A DNA stretch of 64,000 bases from Paracoccus denitrificans (GTDB lineage Bacteria > Pseudomonadota > Alphaproteobacteria > Rhodobacterales > Rhodobacteraceae). Where the stretch lies: positions 124,001 to 188,000 of the forward strand of contig QFNE01000004.1 in the NCBI GenBank assembly GCA_003240735.1, in the 5' to 3' direction. The notes below the pieces were generated by a model. The model was not told where the DNA came from, did not search any database, and saw nothing but the letters and a program-made list of their open reading frames with translations. Shown here piece after piece: positions 53,101-60,754 of this stretch. A program made the translations under genes and the position numbers. Positions within the stretch are counted from its first letter, which is position 1, and each line of letters opens with the position of its first letter.

Positions 53101-53223
53101 AACCCGAAATTCGCCGAGAACGCAGACCCCGAGGTGATCGAGGAAACCCGCGCCAAGCTGGCCGAACTGGACGAAGACATCGCGCGCACGCGGACCGCGC
53201 TGGACCAGCTCAAGGCGATGTGA
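50179..53223 (+). CDS. valS: Valyl-tRNA synthetase with a low-GC insert
   Basis: ValS charges tRNA-Val and edits mis-charged Thr. HIGH is in PPPNVTGSLHIGHALNN near residue 50 and KMSKS in GAKMSKSKGNVIDP near 665. The editing domain has TTRPETMLGDGAVAVHP, and the C-terminal coiled arm is ETARLEKTLGKTEK. A segment of ~90 residues at about 495-584, between WWGHQVPVWYA and DPDVLDTWFSSGLWP, is longer than in E. coli and clearly different in composition (51661-51930). I start at ATG 50179 (MAMEKNFD); ATG 50167 is in frame. Length is 1014 residues. Confidence 0.95.
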   Translation: MAMEKNFDAPTAEARIAAAWEAKNAFAAGANAKPGADSFSIVIPPPNVTGSLHIGHALNNTLQDILVRWHRMRGFDTLWQPGQDHAGIATQMVVERRMAERQEPNRREIGRDAFVAKIWEWKQESGDTIIGQLKRLGASCDWSRNAFTMSGAPGAPAGEEGNFHDAVIKVFVDMYNKGLIYRGKRLVNWDPHFETAISDIEVENREVPGHMWHFKYPLAGGETYEYVERDADGNVTLRETRDYISIATTRPETMLGDGAVAVHPDDARYAPIVGKLVEIPVGPKEHRRLIPIITDEYPDPNFGSGAVKITGAHDFNDYGVAERNGIPLYALLDSRGAMRSDGLSYAESAAVASRAAKGEDVGDVSAVNLVPEELRGLDRYDARKRVIAQITEEGLAVTTTDDEGVEIPYVEAKKIMQPFGDRSNVVIEPMLTDQWFVDTKQIVQPAIDAVRNGDVQMLPEQNKKVWYHWLENIEPWAIGRQLWWGHQVPVWYAKVPDNETNWRNYLAFRDSESAEVLGGIPDNCKFGWLEIEVCAVDQTTAVEKIIQRVPYEVVPEIVDYDWLGRDVSIAGPELNGDGKLVLPIYRDPDVLDTWFSSGLWPIGTLGWPEQTPELQKYFPTTTLITGFDIIFFWVARMMMMQQAVVGQVPFHTVYFHGLVRDEKGAKMSKSKGNVIDPLTLIDEYGADALRFTLTSMAAMGRDPKLGPKHVEANRNFVTKIWNATRFAEMNGVFDAAVGQPDPTQTVNRWIMGETARACIALDEALATYRFNDAAQILYAFVWGKVCDWYVEFAKPMFDGPDADETRATMRWVLDQVVTLAHPVMPYVTEEIWALTGDRTKMLVHGDWPTYGAELIDDDADRQINWTIAVIEAVRSARAQMGVPAGAILDLIVTEADDFATKALSANAALIERRARVNAPQTGQAERGMIAVTVPGASLALPIGDIIDVAAETARLEKTLGKTEKDAGGLRGRLSNPKFAENADPEVIEETRAKLAELDEDIARTRTALDQLKAM
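51661..51930 (+). other. Compositionally distinct segment inside valS
   Basis: I counted 139 G+C in 270 bases (51%), and 48 of 90 third codon positions are G or C, whereas the surrounding valS codons are nearly all G/C-ended. It uses AGA, CGA, CTT, GTT, GCT and CCA codons that are rare elsewhere in the gene. The frame is intact. The right edge at ~51930 is sharp; the left edge is blurred (some A/T-ended codons from ~51580). It codes the linker between the editing side and the catalytic core. Confidence 0.75.
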
Positions 53224-53277
53224 CGGTCGCCCCGGCGCCCCCCGCCACGGGGCGGGTGCGTCGGCGCTGGGTGACCC

Positions 53278-53321
53278 GTGCATGGATTGTGCATCATCGG
53301 TGCATTCTGTGTGCATGGTCT
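53278..53321. repeat. Four GTGCAT motifs in an 11-bp periodic array
   Basis: GTGCAT occurs at 53278, 53289, 53300 and 53311, each exactly 11 bases from the last. The five-base spacers differ (GGATT, CATCG, TCTGT, GGTCT). The array lies in the 259-bp gap between valS and pgsA, about 170 bases before pgsA. One-helical-turn spacing puts all copies on one DNA face, as in arrays bound by oligomeric proteins. No replication gene is near. The rest of the gap shows no gene. Confidence 0.7.
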
Positions 53322-53482
53322 GCAGTTGCCGAAGCCCGGGTTTTACTGGGTTTGCGGCCCGCTCGCTGAACCGGTGTTGCGTTTTCGGGCGATGCAACGT
53401 GACGGGGGTCTGACGCGTTTCTCACAAGGTTGCGCATCCGCGCCACTTCCCCTCTCGCGCCGCAAGGATTAGCGTTGCTGCC

Positions 53483-54106
53483 ATGAACTGGAACCTGCCT
53501 AATCTTTTGACACTTCTGCGGCTTGTGGCGGCGCCCGCCGTACCGCTGATGTTTCTGTATTTCAGCCGCCCCTTCGCCGATTTTGCCGCGCTGACGCTGT
53601 TCGTGCTGGCGGCGGTGACCGACTGGTTCGACGGCCATATCGCCCGCAAATGGGGTCAGGAAAGCCGCTTTGGCGCCGCGATGGACCCAATCGCCGACAA
53701 GGGCATGGTCATCATCGCGCTGGTCGTCATCACTGGCTATTCCGGCATGAATGCGTGGCTGATGCTGCCCGCGACCGTGATCCTTTTTCGCGAAGTCTTC
53801 GTCGCGGGACTGCGCGAATTTCTGGGCAGCGAGTCCAGCAAACTCAAGGTCACCAAGCTCGCCAAATGGAAAACAACCCTGCAAATGCTGGCGATTTCCA
53901 TGATGTTTCTGGGCACCGGCCTCAACTTCTACGAAAACGGGCATCCGCCTTTGGTCGGCGAAACGCGCCTGCCGTGGTCTGACAGCTGGTCCGATCTGGC
54001 GACCCAGCTGGGCCTTGTCCTGATGTGGGCAGCGGCGGTTCTGACGGCGGTCACGGGGTTCGATTATTTCCGCAAGGCGCTGCCCTATCTGCGCGACGCG
54101 AAATGA
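53483..54106 (+). CDS. pgsA: CDP-diacylglycerol--glycerol-3-phosphate 3-phosphatidyltransferase
   Basis: PgsA makes phosphatidylglycerol phosphate in the inner membrane. The CDP-alcohol phosphotransferase motif D-x2-DG-x2-AR-x8-G-x3-D-x3-D is complete in DWFDGHIARKWGQESRFGAA plus MDPIADK. About five membrane helices span 207 residues, starting NLPNLLTLLRLVAAP. It is first in a pgsA-moaD-moaE run and overlaps moaD by 4 bases. Confidence 0.93.
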   Translation: MNWNLPNLLTLLRLVAAPAVPLMFLYFSRPFADFAALTLFVLAAVTDWFDGHIARKWGQESRFGAAMDPIADKGMVIIALVVITGYSGMNAWLMLPATVILFREVFVAGLREFLGSESSKLKVTKLAKWKTTLQMLAISMMFLGTGLNFYENGHPPLVGETRLPWSDSWSDLATQLGLVLMWAAAVLTAVTGFDYFRKALPYLRDAK

Positions 54107-54354
54107 CGCTGGACGTTCTTTACTTCGCATGGCTCCGCGAACGCGTCGGCGTCCCGAGGGAGCGGGTGGAGACCTCTGCCGCGACCGTGCGCGAACTGGT
54201 GGCGGAACTGGCCGCCAGGGACGACTGGCACGCCGCCGCGCTGTCCGATCTGGACGCGGTGCGGGTCGCCGTCGATCAGGAACTGGCCGATCTGGACGCG
54301 CCCCTTGAAGACGCAAGGGAAGTTGCCTTCTTCCCCCCAATGACCGGCGGCTGA
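54103..54354 (+). CDS. moaD: Molybdopterin synthase small subunit
   Basis: MoaD is the sulfur carrier for molybdopterin. The 83-residue ubiquitin-like protein starts TLDVLYFAWLRERVG and ends in the required di-glycine (FPPMTGG), which is adenylated and thiocarboxylated by MoeB. ATG 54103 overlaps the pgsA stop by 4 bases. It partners with moaE immediately downstream. Confidence 0.93.
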   Translation: MTLDVLYFAWLRERVGVPRERVETSAATVRELVAELAARDDWHAAALSDLDAVRVAVDQELADLDAPLEDAREVAFFPPMTGG

Positions 54355-54788
54355 TGCGCGTTCTGGTCCAATCCGCGCCGTTCGATGCCAGCGCACTGTT
54401 GGCCGGTTTCGGCGGTGCCAACCCCGGCGCAATCGTGACGTTCACCGGTCTGGTTCGCCCCGACAACGGCCTGACCGCGCTGGAGTTGGAGCATTATCCC
54501 GGCATGACGGAACGTGCCCTGACCGCGCACGCAACCACAGCAATGGCGCGGTTTGAGCTGTCGGACGCGTTGGTCGTCCACCGCTTCGGCGTGGTCGCCG
54601 TGGGCGAGCCGATCATGATGGTCGCCACCGCCGCGCCCCACCGCCGCGCGGCGTTCGATGCAGCCGATTTTCTGATGGATTGGCTGAAATCCCGCGCGCC
54701 GTTCTGGAAGCGGGAAATCGGTCCCGAAGGCCCCGGCGCGTGGGTCGCCGCCAGGCATCAGGACGAGGCGGCGTTGGCGCGATGGTAA
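54354..54788 (+). CDS. moaE: Molybdopterin synthase large subunit
   Basis: MoaE converts precursor Z (cyclic pyranopterin phosphate) to molybdopterin with MoaD sulfur. Signatures are GAIVTFTGLVRPDNG, LELEHYPGMTE, HRFGVVAVGE and the active-site region RRAAFDAADFLMDWLKSRAP, then FWKRE with conserved Lys residues. It has 144 residues. The start overlaps the moaD stop by one base (TGATG). Confidence 0.93.
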   Translation: MRVLVQSAPFDASALLAGFGGANPGAIVTFTGLVRPDNGLTALELEHYPGMTERALTAHATTAMARFELSDALVVHRFGVVAVGEPIMMVATAAPHRRAAFDAADFLMDWLKSRAPFWKREIGPEGPGAWVAARHQDEAALARW

Positions 54789-54821
54789 ACCGCGCTGTCA
54801 GATGCCCGCCGGCCAGATGCG

Positions 54822-54852
54822 TTGCAATCCGGCGCCCGTGCAATCATATAGT
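54822..54852 (+). promoter_or_regulatory. Possible housekeeping promoter for accA
   Basis: TTGCAA at 54822-54827 and TATAGT at 54847-54852 resemble -35 and -10 boxes. The 19-base spacing is longer than ideal. The -10 lies 25 bases before the accA ATG, giving a very short leader. It sits in the 88-bp gap after moaE. Confidence 0.35.
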
Positions 54853-54876
54853 CCGCGTCCTGCGAAAGGCTGATTG

Positions 54877-55839
54877 ATGACCTATCTCGAGTTCGAAAAA
54901 CCTCTGGCCGATATCGAAGGCAAGGCCGAGGAGCTGCGCGCCATGGCGCGCAAGGGCGAAGGCGCCGTCGATGTCGAGAAAGAGGCGGCTGCGCTGGACG
55001 TGAAGGCCGGCGACATGCTGCGCGACCTTTACAAGAACCTGGACCCGTGGCGCAAAACGCTGGTCGCGCGCCACCCGGAACGCCCGCATTGCAAGGACTA
55101 CATCGACCGGCTGTTCACGGAATATACGCCATTGGCCGGCGACCGCGCCTTTGGCGACGATCACGCGGTGATGGGCGGGATTGCCCGCTTCAACGATCAA
55201 CCGGTGGTCGTGATCGGCCATGAGAAGGGCAACGATACCAAGACGCGGATTCAGCGCAACTTCGGCATGGCGCGCCCCGAAGGATACCGCAAGGCGATCC
55301 GCCTGATGGACATGGCCAACCGCTTTTCACTGCCAGTGATCACGCTGGTCGACACCCCCGGCGCCTATCCCGGCAAGGGCGCGGAAGAGCGCGGCCAGTC
55401 CGAGGCGATCGCACGATCGACGGAAAAATGCCTCCAGATCGGCGTGCCTCTGGTTTCGGTCATCATCGGCGAAGGTGGCTCGGGTGGGGCGGTGGCGTTC
55501 GCGACCGCGAACCGTGTCGCAATGCTTGAACATTCGATCTATTCCGTGATCTCGCCCGAAGGTTGCGCGTCGATCCTGTGGAAGGACGCCGACAAAATGC
55601 GCGAAGCGGCCGAGGCGCTGCGTCTGACCGCACAGGATCTGAAGAAGCTGGGCGTGATCGACGCGATCATCCCGGAGCCCGTGGGTGGCGCACAACGCGC
55701 GCCCATGGCTGCCGTCGATGATGTGGGGCGTGAGATTGCGGCTCTTCTGAAACCCCTTCAGGGCATGAAGCCGGCCGACCTGATTCGCGACCGCCGCCGA
55801 AAGTTTCTGGACATGGGCTCTCGCGGTCTGGCGGCCTGA
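54877..55839 (+). CDS. accA: Acetyl-CoA carboxylase carboxyltransferase subunit alpha
   Basis: AccA pairs with AccD to transfer CO2 from carboxybiotin to acetyl-CoA, the first step of fatty acid synthesis. The family signatures are YLEFEKPLADIEGKAEELR, GMARPEGYRKAIRLMDMANR, TLVDTPGAYPGKGAEERGQS and IGEGGSGGAVAF. It has 320 residues from ATG 54877; a TTG three bases earlier is in frame. The next gene is convergent and 254 bp away. Confidence 0.95.
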   Translation: MTYLEFEKPLADIEGKAEELRAMARKGEGAVDVEKEAAALDVKAGDMLRDLYKNLDPWRKTLVARHPERPHCKDYIDRLFTEYTPLAGDRAFGDDHAVMGGIARFNDQPVVVIGHEKGNDTKTRIQRNFGMARPEGYRKAIRLMDMANRFSLPVITLVDTPGAYPGKGAEERGQSEAIARSTEKCLQIGVPLVSVIIGEGGSGGAVAFATANRVAMLEHSIYSVISPEGCASILWKDADKMREAAEALRLTAQDLKKLGVIDAIIPEPVGGAQRAPMAAVDDVGREIAALLKPLQGMKPADLIRDRRRKFLDMGSRGLAA

Positions 55840-55857
55840 CACGGCGCGCCCCAGGTC

Positions 55858-55974
55858 GTCCGTAACCCGCGCGACGCACACCCCGCAGGCCGGTTCTCTG
55901 CTGCCAAGCCAGACCCACGCCTGCGGGGAGACGTCCGTATCGGACCCCCAGGTTCCTCAGCCGACGTCATCGGC
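55858..55974 (-). ncRNA. Candidate rod-like structured RNA (6S-like?) downstream of accA
   Basis: Nested inverted repeats form one long hairpin: 55858-55862 with 55941-55945, GACG/CGTC inside that, then a perfect 10-bp stem 55881-55890 with 55919-55928. Separate local hairpins GTCCG-TAT-CGGAC (55933-55945) and GCCGA-cgtca-TCGGC (55960-55974) could alternate with it. A long rod with an internal bubble resembles 6S RNA. The minus strand is proposed because a weak promoter-like TTGATG/TCAGAT pair lies just beyond 56000. The strand and the class are both uncertain, and no T-rich terminator is visible. Confidence 0.35.
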
Positions 55975-56093
55975 CCCACGGAATGGCGAGCTTCCCCGCC
56001 ACGCGAAATCTGACACGGTTTGTTGACTGACGCATCAACTAGATGCAGCGGCCGGGGTGAAATTGTCTAAAATGTCTGGAATCTCTGCGAGGA

Positions 56094-56597
56094 TCAGTGC
56101 TGAGGAGCGCCGTACACCGACGCCCAGTAGATCGTTCCATCTGCGCCAACCGCGTGGCCGATGCCATAATCGCGAACATGCGGGATCATGATATTGGCCA
56201 GATGCCCCGCCGAGTTGTTCCATGCGTGCAGAACCTGCGACAGGCTGAACGGTCCGGCGGCGATGTTTTCAGCGGCCATCCGTGGGCGGTAACCCAGCCG
56301 CTTGACGCGCGCCAGCGGACCTTTGGTGGCCGATCCGCGATGCGTCATCTCCCCCCGTGCAGCCATATCACAGGCGTGCCGGGCCGCAGCTTCGGCCAGC
56401 TTTGCGTTGGCGCGAACCGGGGCCAGCCCCTTGGCTTGACGAACGCGGTTCGTCGCCTTGGCGGCAGCTGCGTTTTCCGTGTGCTGCGTCTGTGGACAGG
56501 TGGCCTTGCCCGGTTCGGCGATCTTTTGTGCCATCGCAGGTGTCACCAGCGTGGCCGTCAGCAGGGCGACGGCAAATCCCAGATGAATGGTCGGCAT
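56094..56597 (-). CDS. Secreted CAP/SCP-domain protein
   Basis: A 167-residue secreted protein. Signal peptide GFAVALLTATLVTPAMAQK, cleavage near residue 24. The CAP domain (cysteine-rich secretory, antigen 5, pathogenesis-related) is shown by TNRVRQAKGLAPVRANAKLA, ACDMAARGEMTHRG, AAENIAAGPFSLSQVLHAWN and HLANIMIPHVRDYGIG. Bacterial CAP proteins are poorly understood periplasmic or secreted proteins. ATG 56597 gives a clean signal peptide; an upstream Met at ~56630 is possible. Confidence 0.87.
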   Translation of the reverse strand: MPTIHLGFAVALLTATLVTPAMAQKIAEPGKATCPQTQHTENAAAAKATNRVRQAKGLAPVRANAKLAEAAARHACDMAARGEMTHRGSATKGPLARVKRLGYRPRMAAENIAAGPFSLSQVLHAWNNSAGHLANIMIPHVRDYGIGHAVGADGTIYWASVYGAPQH

Positions 56598-56800
56598 GGT
56601 GAACCCCAATGTTGCATTGACCACAAGTTGCATCGAGGAGAAAATTATACAACTGAAGGTTGCCTGACATTCGACGCGTCCGCGATATTCCGCCAAGGGT
56701 TACGCAGCGTCGGGCAGGTCATGCCGCTTGCCCTGCACAGCCATCCTGCGCCATCCTGTGGGCTGACCCGGCGGGGAGGCTGGGAAGACTGAGGGGAACC

Positions 56801-58702
56801 ATGGCCAAATTTGTCAGCGCAGCGGATCGCGAACGGATCGAGGGCGAGATGCCCTACCAGGATCGTGACGTCGCCAAGACAATCTATGGTTTCCTGACCC
56901 GCGTCCGGGACCGCGTTCCGGATCGCCCGGCGATCAGCTTTCAGCTCTTCTCGGACCCCAAGGCCAAGGCGGTCACACTGACCTGGCGCGAACTGCATGA
57001 AAGGGTGACCGAAACCGCGAACCTTTTGCGCCATCTGGGCGTCGGTCCCGCCGATACAGTGGCGTATCTGCTGCCGAACTGCCTTGAGGCACCCGTGGTC
57101 CTGCTGGCCGGTGCCACCGCGGGAGTCGTCAATCCGATCAACCCCCTGTTGGAGCCGGAGCACATCGCGGGCATTCTGCGCGAAACGAACGCAAAGGTGC
57201 TTGTCACGCTGAAGTCGTTCCCCCGCACCGATGTCGCGCAAAAGGCAGCCAAGGCGGCCGAGCTGGCACCCTGCGTCGAAACGATCCTGCAGGTCGATCT
57301 GACGAACTATCTGTCAGGGGTGAAACGTCTGGTTGTCCCGTTCATGCGCCCGGCGGTCAAGCGCGACCACAAGGCGAAAGTCGTTGAATTCGAACGTGCG
57401 TCGTCTGGCCAGCCGCATGATCACCTAAGGTTCGACGATCCTCAGGTGGATCGAGTAGCCGCTTATTTCCACACCGGTGGCACCACGGGCCTGCCCAAGA
57501 TCGCGCAGCACAAATATTCCGGCATGATCTACAACGGGTTTTTAGCAGGCAGCCTTCTGTTTGAAGAAACGGACGTGCTGATGTGTCCGCTGCCGCTGTT
57601 CCATGTCTACGCGGCCTATCCCATCCTGATGGCGTGTCTCGATTCGGGCGCGCACATGATCATGCCGACCCCGGCTGGCTATCGCGGGGACGGGGTATTC
57701 GACAATTTCTGGCACCTGATCGAGCGGTGGCAGGCGACGTTCCTGATCACCGTGCCGACCGCTGTGGCGGCGTTGATGCAGCGTCCGGTCAACGCTGATG
57801 TGTCATCGCTGCGCACGGCCATTTCGGGGTCGGCGCCTTTGCCGATTGAACTGTACAACAGGTTCAGCACGGCGACGGGTGTCCAAATCTCGGAAGGGTA
57901 CGGCCTGACCGAGGCGACGTGTCTGGTCAGCTGCAACCCGGTCGACGGTGAAAAGAAAGTGGGGTCGGTCGGCATCCCGCTGCCCTATACCGACGTCAGG
58001 ATCATTCAGCAGACATCCGACGGTCCGCGCGACTGCGAGATCGACGAGGTCGGTGAGATCTGTGTCTTCAACCCCGGCGTCTATGTCGGCCACACCTACA
58101 CCGAGGACGGCAAGAACGCCGATATGTTCGTCGGCGATCACCTTCGGACAGGCGATCTGGGCCGTCTCGACCCGGACGGGTATCTTTGGATCACGGGGCG
58201 CGCCAAGGACCTGATCATCCGCGGCGGCCATAACATCGACCCGTCGGTTATCGAAACGGGTCTAGCGTCGCACCCCGCGGTGGCACTGGCAGGCGCCATC
58301 GGTCAGCCCGACAGCTTCGCTGGTGAACTGCCCTGCGCCTATGTCGAGCTGGTGCAGGACGCCACCGTCACCACCGATGAGCTTCTGGAACACGCACGGA
58401 CCCACATCCACGAACGCGCGGCCGTTCCGAAATACATCGAGATTCTGGACGAACTGCCCAAGACCGCCGTCGGCAAGATTTTCAAACCCGATCTGCGCCG
58501 ACGCGCCATCCGCCGCGTCTACGATGCCGCGCTTGAGGGAACCGGCGCCGAAGTCGCCGACGTCGTCGAGGACCGCAAGCGTGGTCTGGTTGCGCAGATC
58601 AAACGGGGCGAGGGCGTGGACGAGGATGCCGTGCGCGCCCGGCTTGGGGAACTGACAAGCCCGTGGGAATGGGCCGCTGGCGACCGCGCATCTGACGCGT
58701 AA
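56801..58702 (+). CDS. Acyl-CoA synthetase (AMP-binding, fatty-acid/acid:CoA ligase type)
   Basis: A 633-residue adenylate-forming enzyme that would activate a carboxylic acid to its CoA thioester. The P-loop equivalent is FHTGGTTGLPKIAQHKYS, followed by EGYGLTEATCLVSCNP, the TGDLGRLDPDGYLWITGRAKDLI hinge (shown here in part), and the catalytic Lys in PKTAVGKIFKPDLRR. The C-terminus has a ~50-residue extension. Similar proteins in this group are annotated as fatty-acid or malonyl-type ligases; the substrate is unclear. It has a GAGGGGA site before ATG 56801 and no partner in an operon. Confidence 0.87.
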   Translation: MAKFVSAADRERIEGEMPYQDRDVAKTIYGFLTRVRDRVPDRPAISFQLFSDPKAKAVTLTWRELHERVTETANLLRHLGVGPADTVAYLLPNCLEAPVVLLAGATAGVVNPINPLLEPEHIAGILRETNAKVLVTLKSFPRTDVAQKAAKAAELAPCVETILQVDLTNYLSGVKRLVVPFMRPAVKRDHKAKVVEFERASSGQPHDHLRFDDPQVDRVAAYFHTGGTTGLPKIAQHKYSGMIYNGFLAGSLLFEETDVLMCPLPLFHVYAAYPILMACLDSGAHMIMPTPAGYRGDGVFDNFWHLIERWQATFLITVPTAVAALMQRPVNADVSSLRTAISGSAPLPIELYNRFSTATGVQISEGYGLTEATCLVSCNPVDGEKKVGSVGIPLPYTDVRIIQQTSDGPRDCEIDEVGEICVFNPGVYVGHTYTEDGKNADMFVGDHLRTGDLGRLDPDGYLWITGRAKDLIIRGGHNIDPSVIETGLASHPAVALAGAIGQPDSFAGELPCAYVELVQDATVTTDELLEHARTHIHERAAVPKYIEILDELPKTAVGKIFKPDLRRRAIRRVYDAALEGTGAEVADVVEDRKRGLVAQIKRGEGVDEDAVRARLGELTSPWEWAAGDRASDA

Positions 58703-58819
58703 ATGCGGATCGATCGGACCCTTGGCACCGACCGGCGTCCATGATCCGAGTTGTCGTGTTCAGGATGGCGGGCTATGGTCCCCGTGTTCTAGATCCGTTG
58801 TCACAGGACCGCACTGCAT

Positions 58820-59908
58820 ATGAGCGATCTGCCTCCGCTGCCCGATCACGGATGGTCCCGGGAAGTCATTTCGCTCAAGGATGCCTTCGTCGTACCGCCA
58901 GCGATTTCCAAGCCAAGAACACCCAGCGGCGTATGGAAAGATGGCGATATCGCCCATGCCGCAAACTGGCGCCATGAATCGCGGATGAGCCTGCCGCTGG
59001 AAGGCGCGCCTGATGAGTTCGACACCCTCAAGGGGCGTTATCTGTTCGGTGGCATGTTTTATGGCCATTTCGGTCATGTCATCACCGAAACGATCGCGCG
59101 GATGTGGGCGTGGGACGACACGTATGATGGGCTGTTGCTGACTCCCAAGCACGCCAATCTGCTGCATATCAAAAAGCACTACGCAGAGTTTTTCCGCAGT
59201 CTCGGTGTCGAAAAACTGCCCATGATTATTGCCCAACCGACTTTGGTGGAAGAACTTGACGTTCCCGGCCAAGCCTACGGCTTGGGAAAGATCGCGGCGG
59301 GCACACCGGAGTTCAGATCATTCGTCAAGAAATCGGCGACCTCGATCGAACCCAGCGGCGCGGAAAAGATTTTCATATCGCGCGTGAACTACATCGCACG
59401 GGGCGGTCTGCTTGGCGAACGTGTGCTGGAAAGCAATCTGACCGCGGCAGGGTATCAGCCCTTCTATCCTGAAAAGCATTCCTGGCCCGACCAGCTGGCC
59501 GCCTATAAGGCGGCGAAAAAGATCGTCAGTCTGGATACCTCGGCGCTGCACATGGTGGGGCTCGTGGCGGAGCAAGACACCGATATCGCGATCATCCTTC
59601 GCCGCAACAACGATGAGTTTGAAAGCATCCGCACGCAGATCAACGCGTTCAGCGGCAAGATGCCCGTAGCGATCAACAGCTTGGTCAGCGAGTATCGCGA
59701 AAACACCAAGCGCAGCAGCACCAGCAGCTGGGGCATGCTGGATTTCGCTGACCTGCGCACGCATCTTGCCGCGCATGATTTCATCAGCGCGTCCGATTCT
59801 TGGGTGGCCCCGAACGATGTTCAGATCGACGAAGATGTCACCGAGGCGCGTCGGCGATCGCCCAAACAACTGACCCTTTGCCAGATCGAAGAACGCTATC
59901 AACCATGA
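58820..59908 (+). CDS. Glycosyltransferase family 61 (DUF563) protein
   Basis: A 362-residue protein with the GT61/DUF563 pattern: GGMFYGHFGHVITETIARMWAW near residue 75, ISRVNYIARGGLLGERVLES, and a C-terminal SLDTSALHMVGLVAEQDTD. Family members move xylose, GlcNAc or uncharacterised sugars onto glycans. No signal peptide or membrane helix is present. Its stop overlaps the next gene by 4 bases, so two transferases are translated together, probably for a surface polysaccharide. Confidence 0.82.
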   Translation: MSDLPPLPDHGWSREVISLKDAFVVPPAISKPRTPSGVWKDGDIAHAANWRHESRMSLPLEGAPDEFDTLKGRYLFGGMFYGHFGHVITETIARMWAWDDTYDGLLLTPKHANLLHIKKHYAEFFRSLGVEKLPMIIAQPTLVEELDVPGQAYGLGKIAAGTPEFRSFVKKSATSIEPSGAEKIFISRVNYIARGGLLGERVLESNLTAAGYQPFYPEKHSWPDQLAAYKAAKKIVSLDTSALHMVGLVAEQDTDIAIILRRNNDEFESIRTQINAFSGKMPVAINSLVSEYRENTKRSSTSSWGMLDFADLRTHLAAHDFISASDSWVAPNDVQIDEDVTEARRRSPKQLTLCQIEERYQP

Positions 59909-60732
59909 CCAAAGTCAACATCATCGGCATCTGCCGGTTTTCAATGATCGGGCGGGGCGACTGGAAGGCGTTCCGCAAGGTTGACGAATCCGACTATGAA
60001 CAGATCTTCAAGGACAAGGAAGTTGAGCTGTTCGAGGCGCGGCGGATGGAAATCCGATTGCATGTTTTCGAACATGTGACGCTGGCGTCGCTTGATGCGC
60101 AAAGTGACCCCAATTTCCAGTTTTTGGTCGTGTCATCGGATCGCATGCCCGCCGAGTACCAAAAGCGGCTGTCCAGACTTTGCGCAGAGCGACCCTATGT
60201 CGTCCTGAGGTTCGTGGCGCCCATGCACATTTCGGACGCGGTTCAGGACATTCTGGCAGAGATGGACCTGCCGCTGGGCGAATGTCTGCAGTTCCGGCTG
60301 GATGATGACGACTGCGTGTCGCTGGACTACGTCCGCAAGCTGCGCAAGAACGGCGATCTGATCCGGCAGGGGCATTCCGCGTTCGCGGTCAGTTTTCCAA
60401 ACGTCATCTATTCCGTGATCGATGGGGACACCAAAGGGCTTTACCGGTGGTTCAATCCGTTTCTGGGGATTGGCGTCGCTGTGTGTCACCCGACCCGGAC
60501 CGTGTTCGGGTTTGCGCATTACAAAATTCCGACGCTTCTTGTGGCACTGACAGACCCATCAGTCCCCAGCATCGTCACCCATTACGGGATGAACGACACC
60601 CCGCGCCATGAGGCTGCGATTCTGCGCAAACGCGGGATGGTCAAGACCGACCTTGCTGATCTGGAGAAGCTGATCAATCGTCATTTCCCATTTCTGGACG
60701 ATGACGGTCGAAAGGCGGCGGGCCTGATCTAG
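59905..60732 (+). CDS. Rhamno_transf-family putative glycosyltransferase
   Basis: A 275-residue protein of the putative rhamnosyltransferase family (PF11316). The GT-A-like core has FQFLVVSSDRMPAEYQKRL, and an acidic stretch QFRLDDDDCVSLDYVRKLR in place of the DxD motif. HYGMNDTPRH near the C-terminus is a family feature. ATG 59905 overlaps GT61 by 4 bases. It could use dTDP-rhamnose made by the rfb operon ~37 kb away, but that is inference from the family name. Confidence 0.75.
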   Translation: MTKVNIIGICRFSMIGRGDWKAFRKVDESDYEQIFKDKEVELFEARRMEIRLHVFEHVTLASLDAQSDPNFQFLVVSSDRMPAEYQKRLSRLCAERPYVVLRFVAPMHISDAVQDILAEMDLPLGECLQFRLDDDDCVSLDYVRKLRKNGDLIRQGHSAFAVSFPNVIYSVIDGDTKGLYRWFNPFLGIGVAVCHPTRTVFGFAHYKIPTLLVALTDPSVPSIVTHYGMNDTPRHEAAILRKRGMVKTDLADLEKLINRHFPFLDDDGRKAAGLI

Positions 60733-60739
60733 GCCCGCC
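60717..60739. terminator. Weak terminator-like hairpin between convergent genes
   Basis: An 8-bp perfect GGCGGGCC/GGCCCGCC stem overlaps the stop of the glycosyltransferase gene and lies 16 bases from the ettA stop. Neither side has a proper T run, so it is at best a weak or factor-assisted terminator. Confidence 0.4.
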
Positions 60740-60754
60740 CTCCCAGTCCGCGGC

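Noticed and set aside
53278..53321. The GTGCAT array as a plasmid-like iteron origin
   Set aside because: No replication initiator, partition genes, DnaA boxes or AT-rich unwinding region is nearby; the context is chromosomal housekeeping genes.
53278..53472. A 64-codon frame starting at the first GTGCAT repeat
   Set aside because: Its GTG start is part of the repeat array, it has no ribosome site, and codon choice is not like the neighbouring genes.
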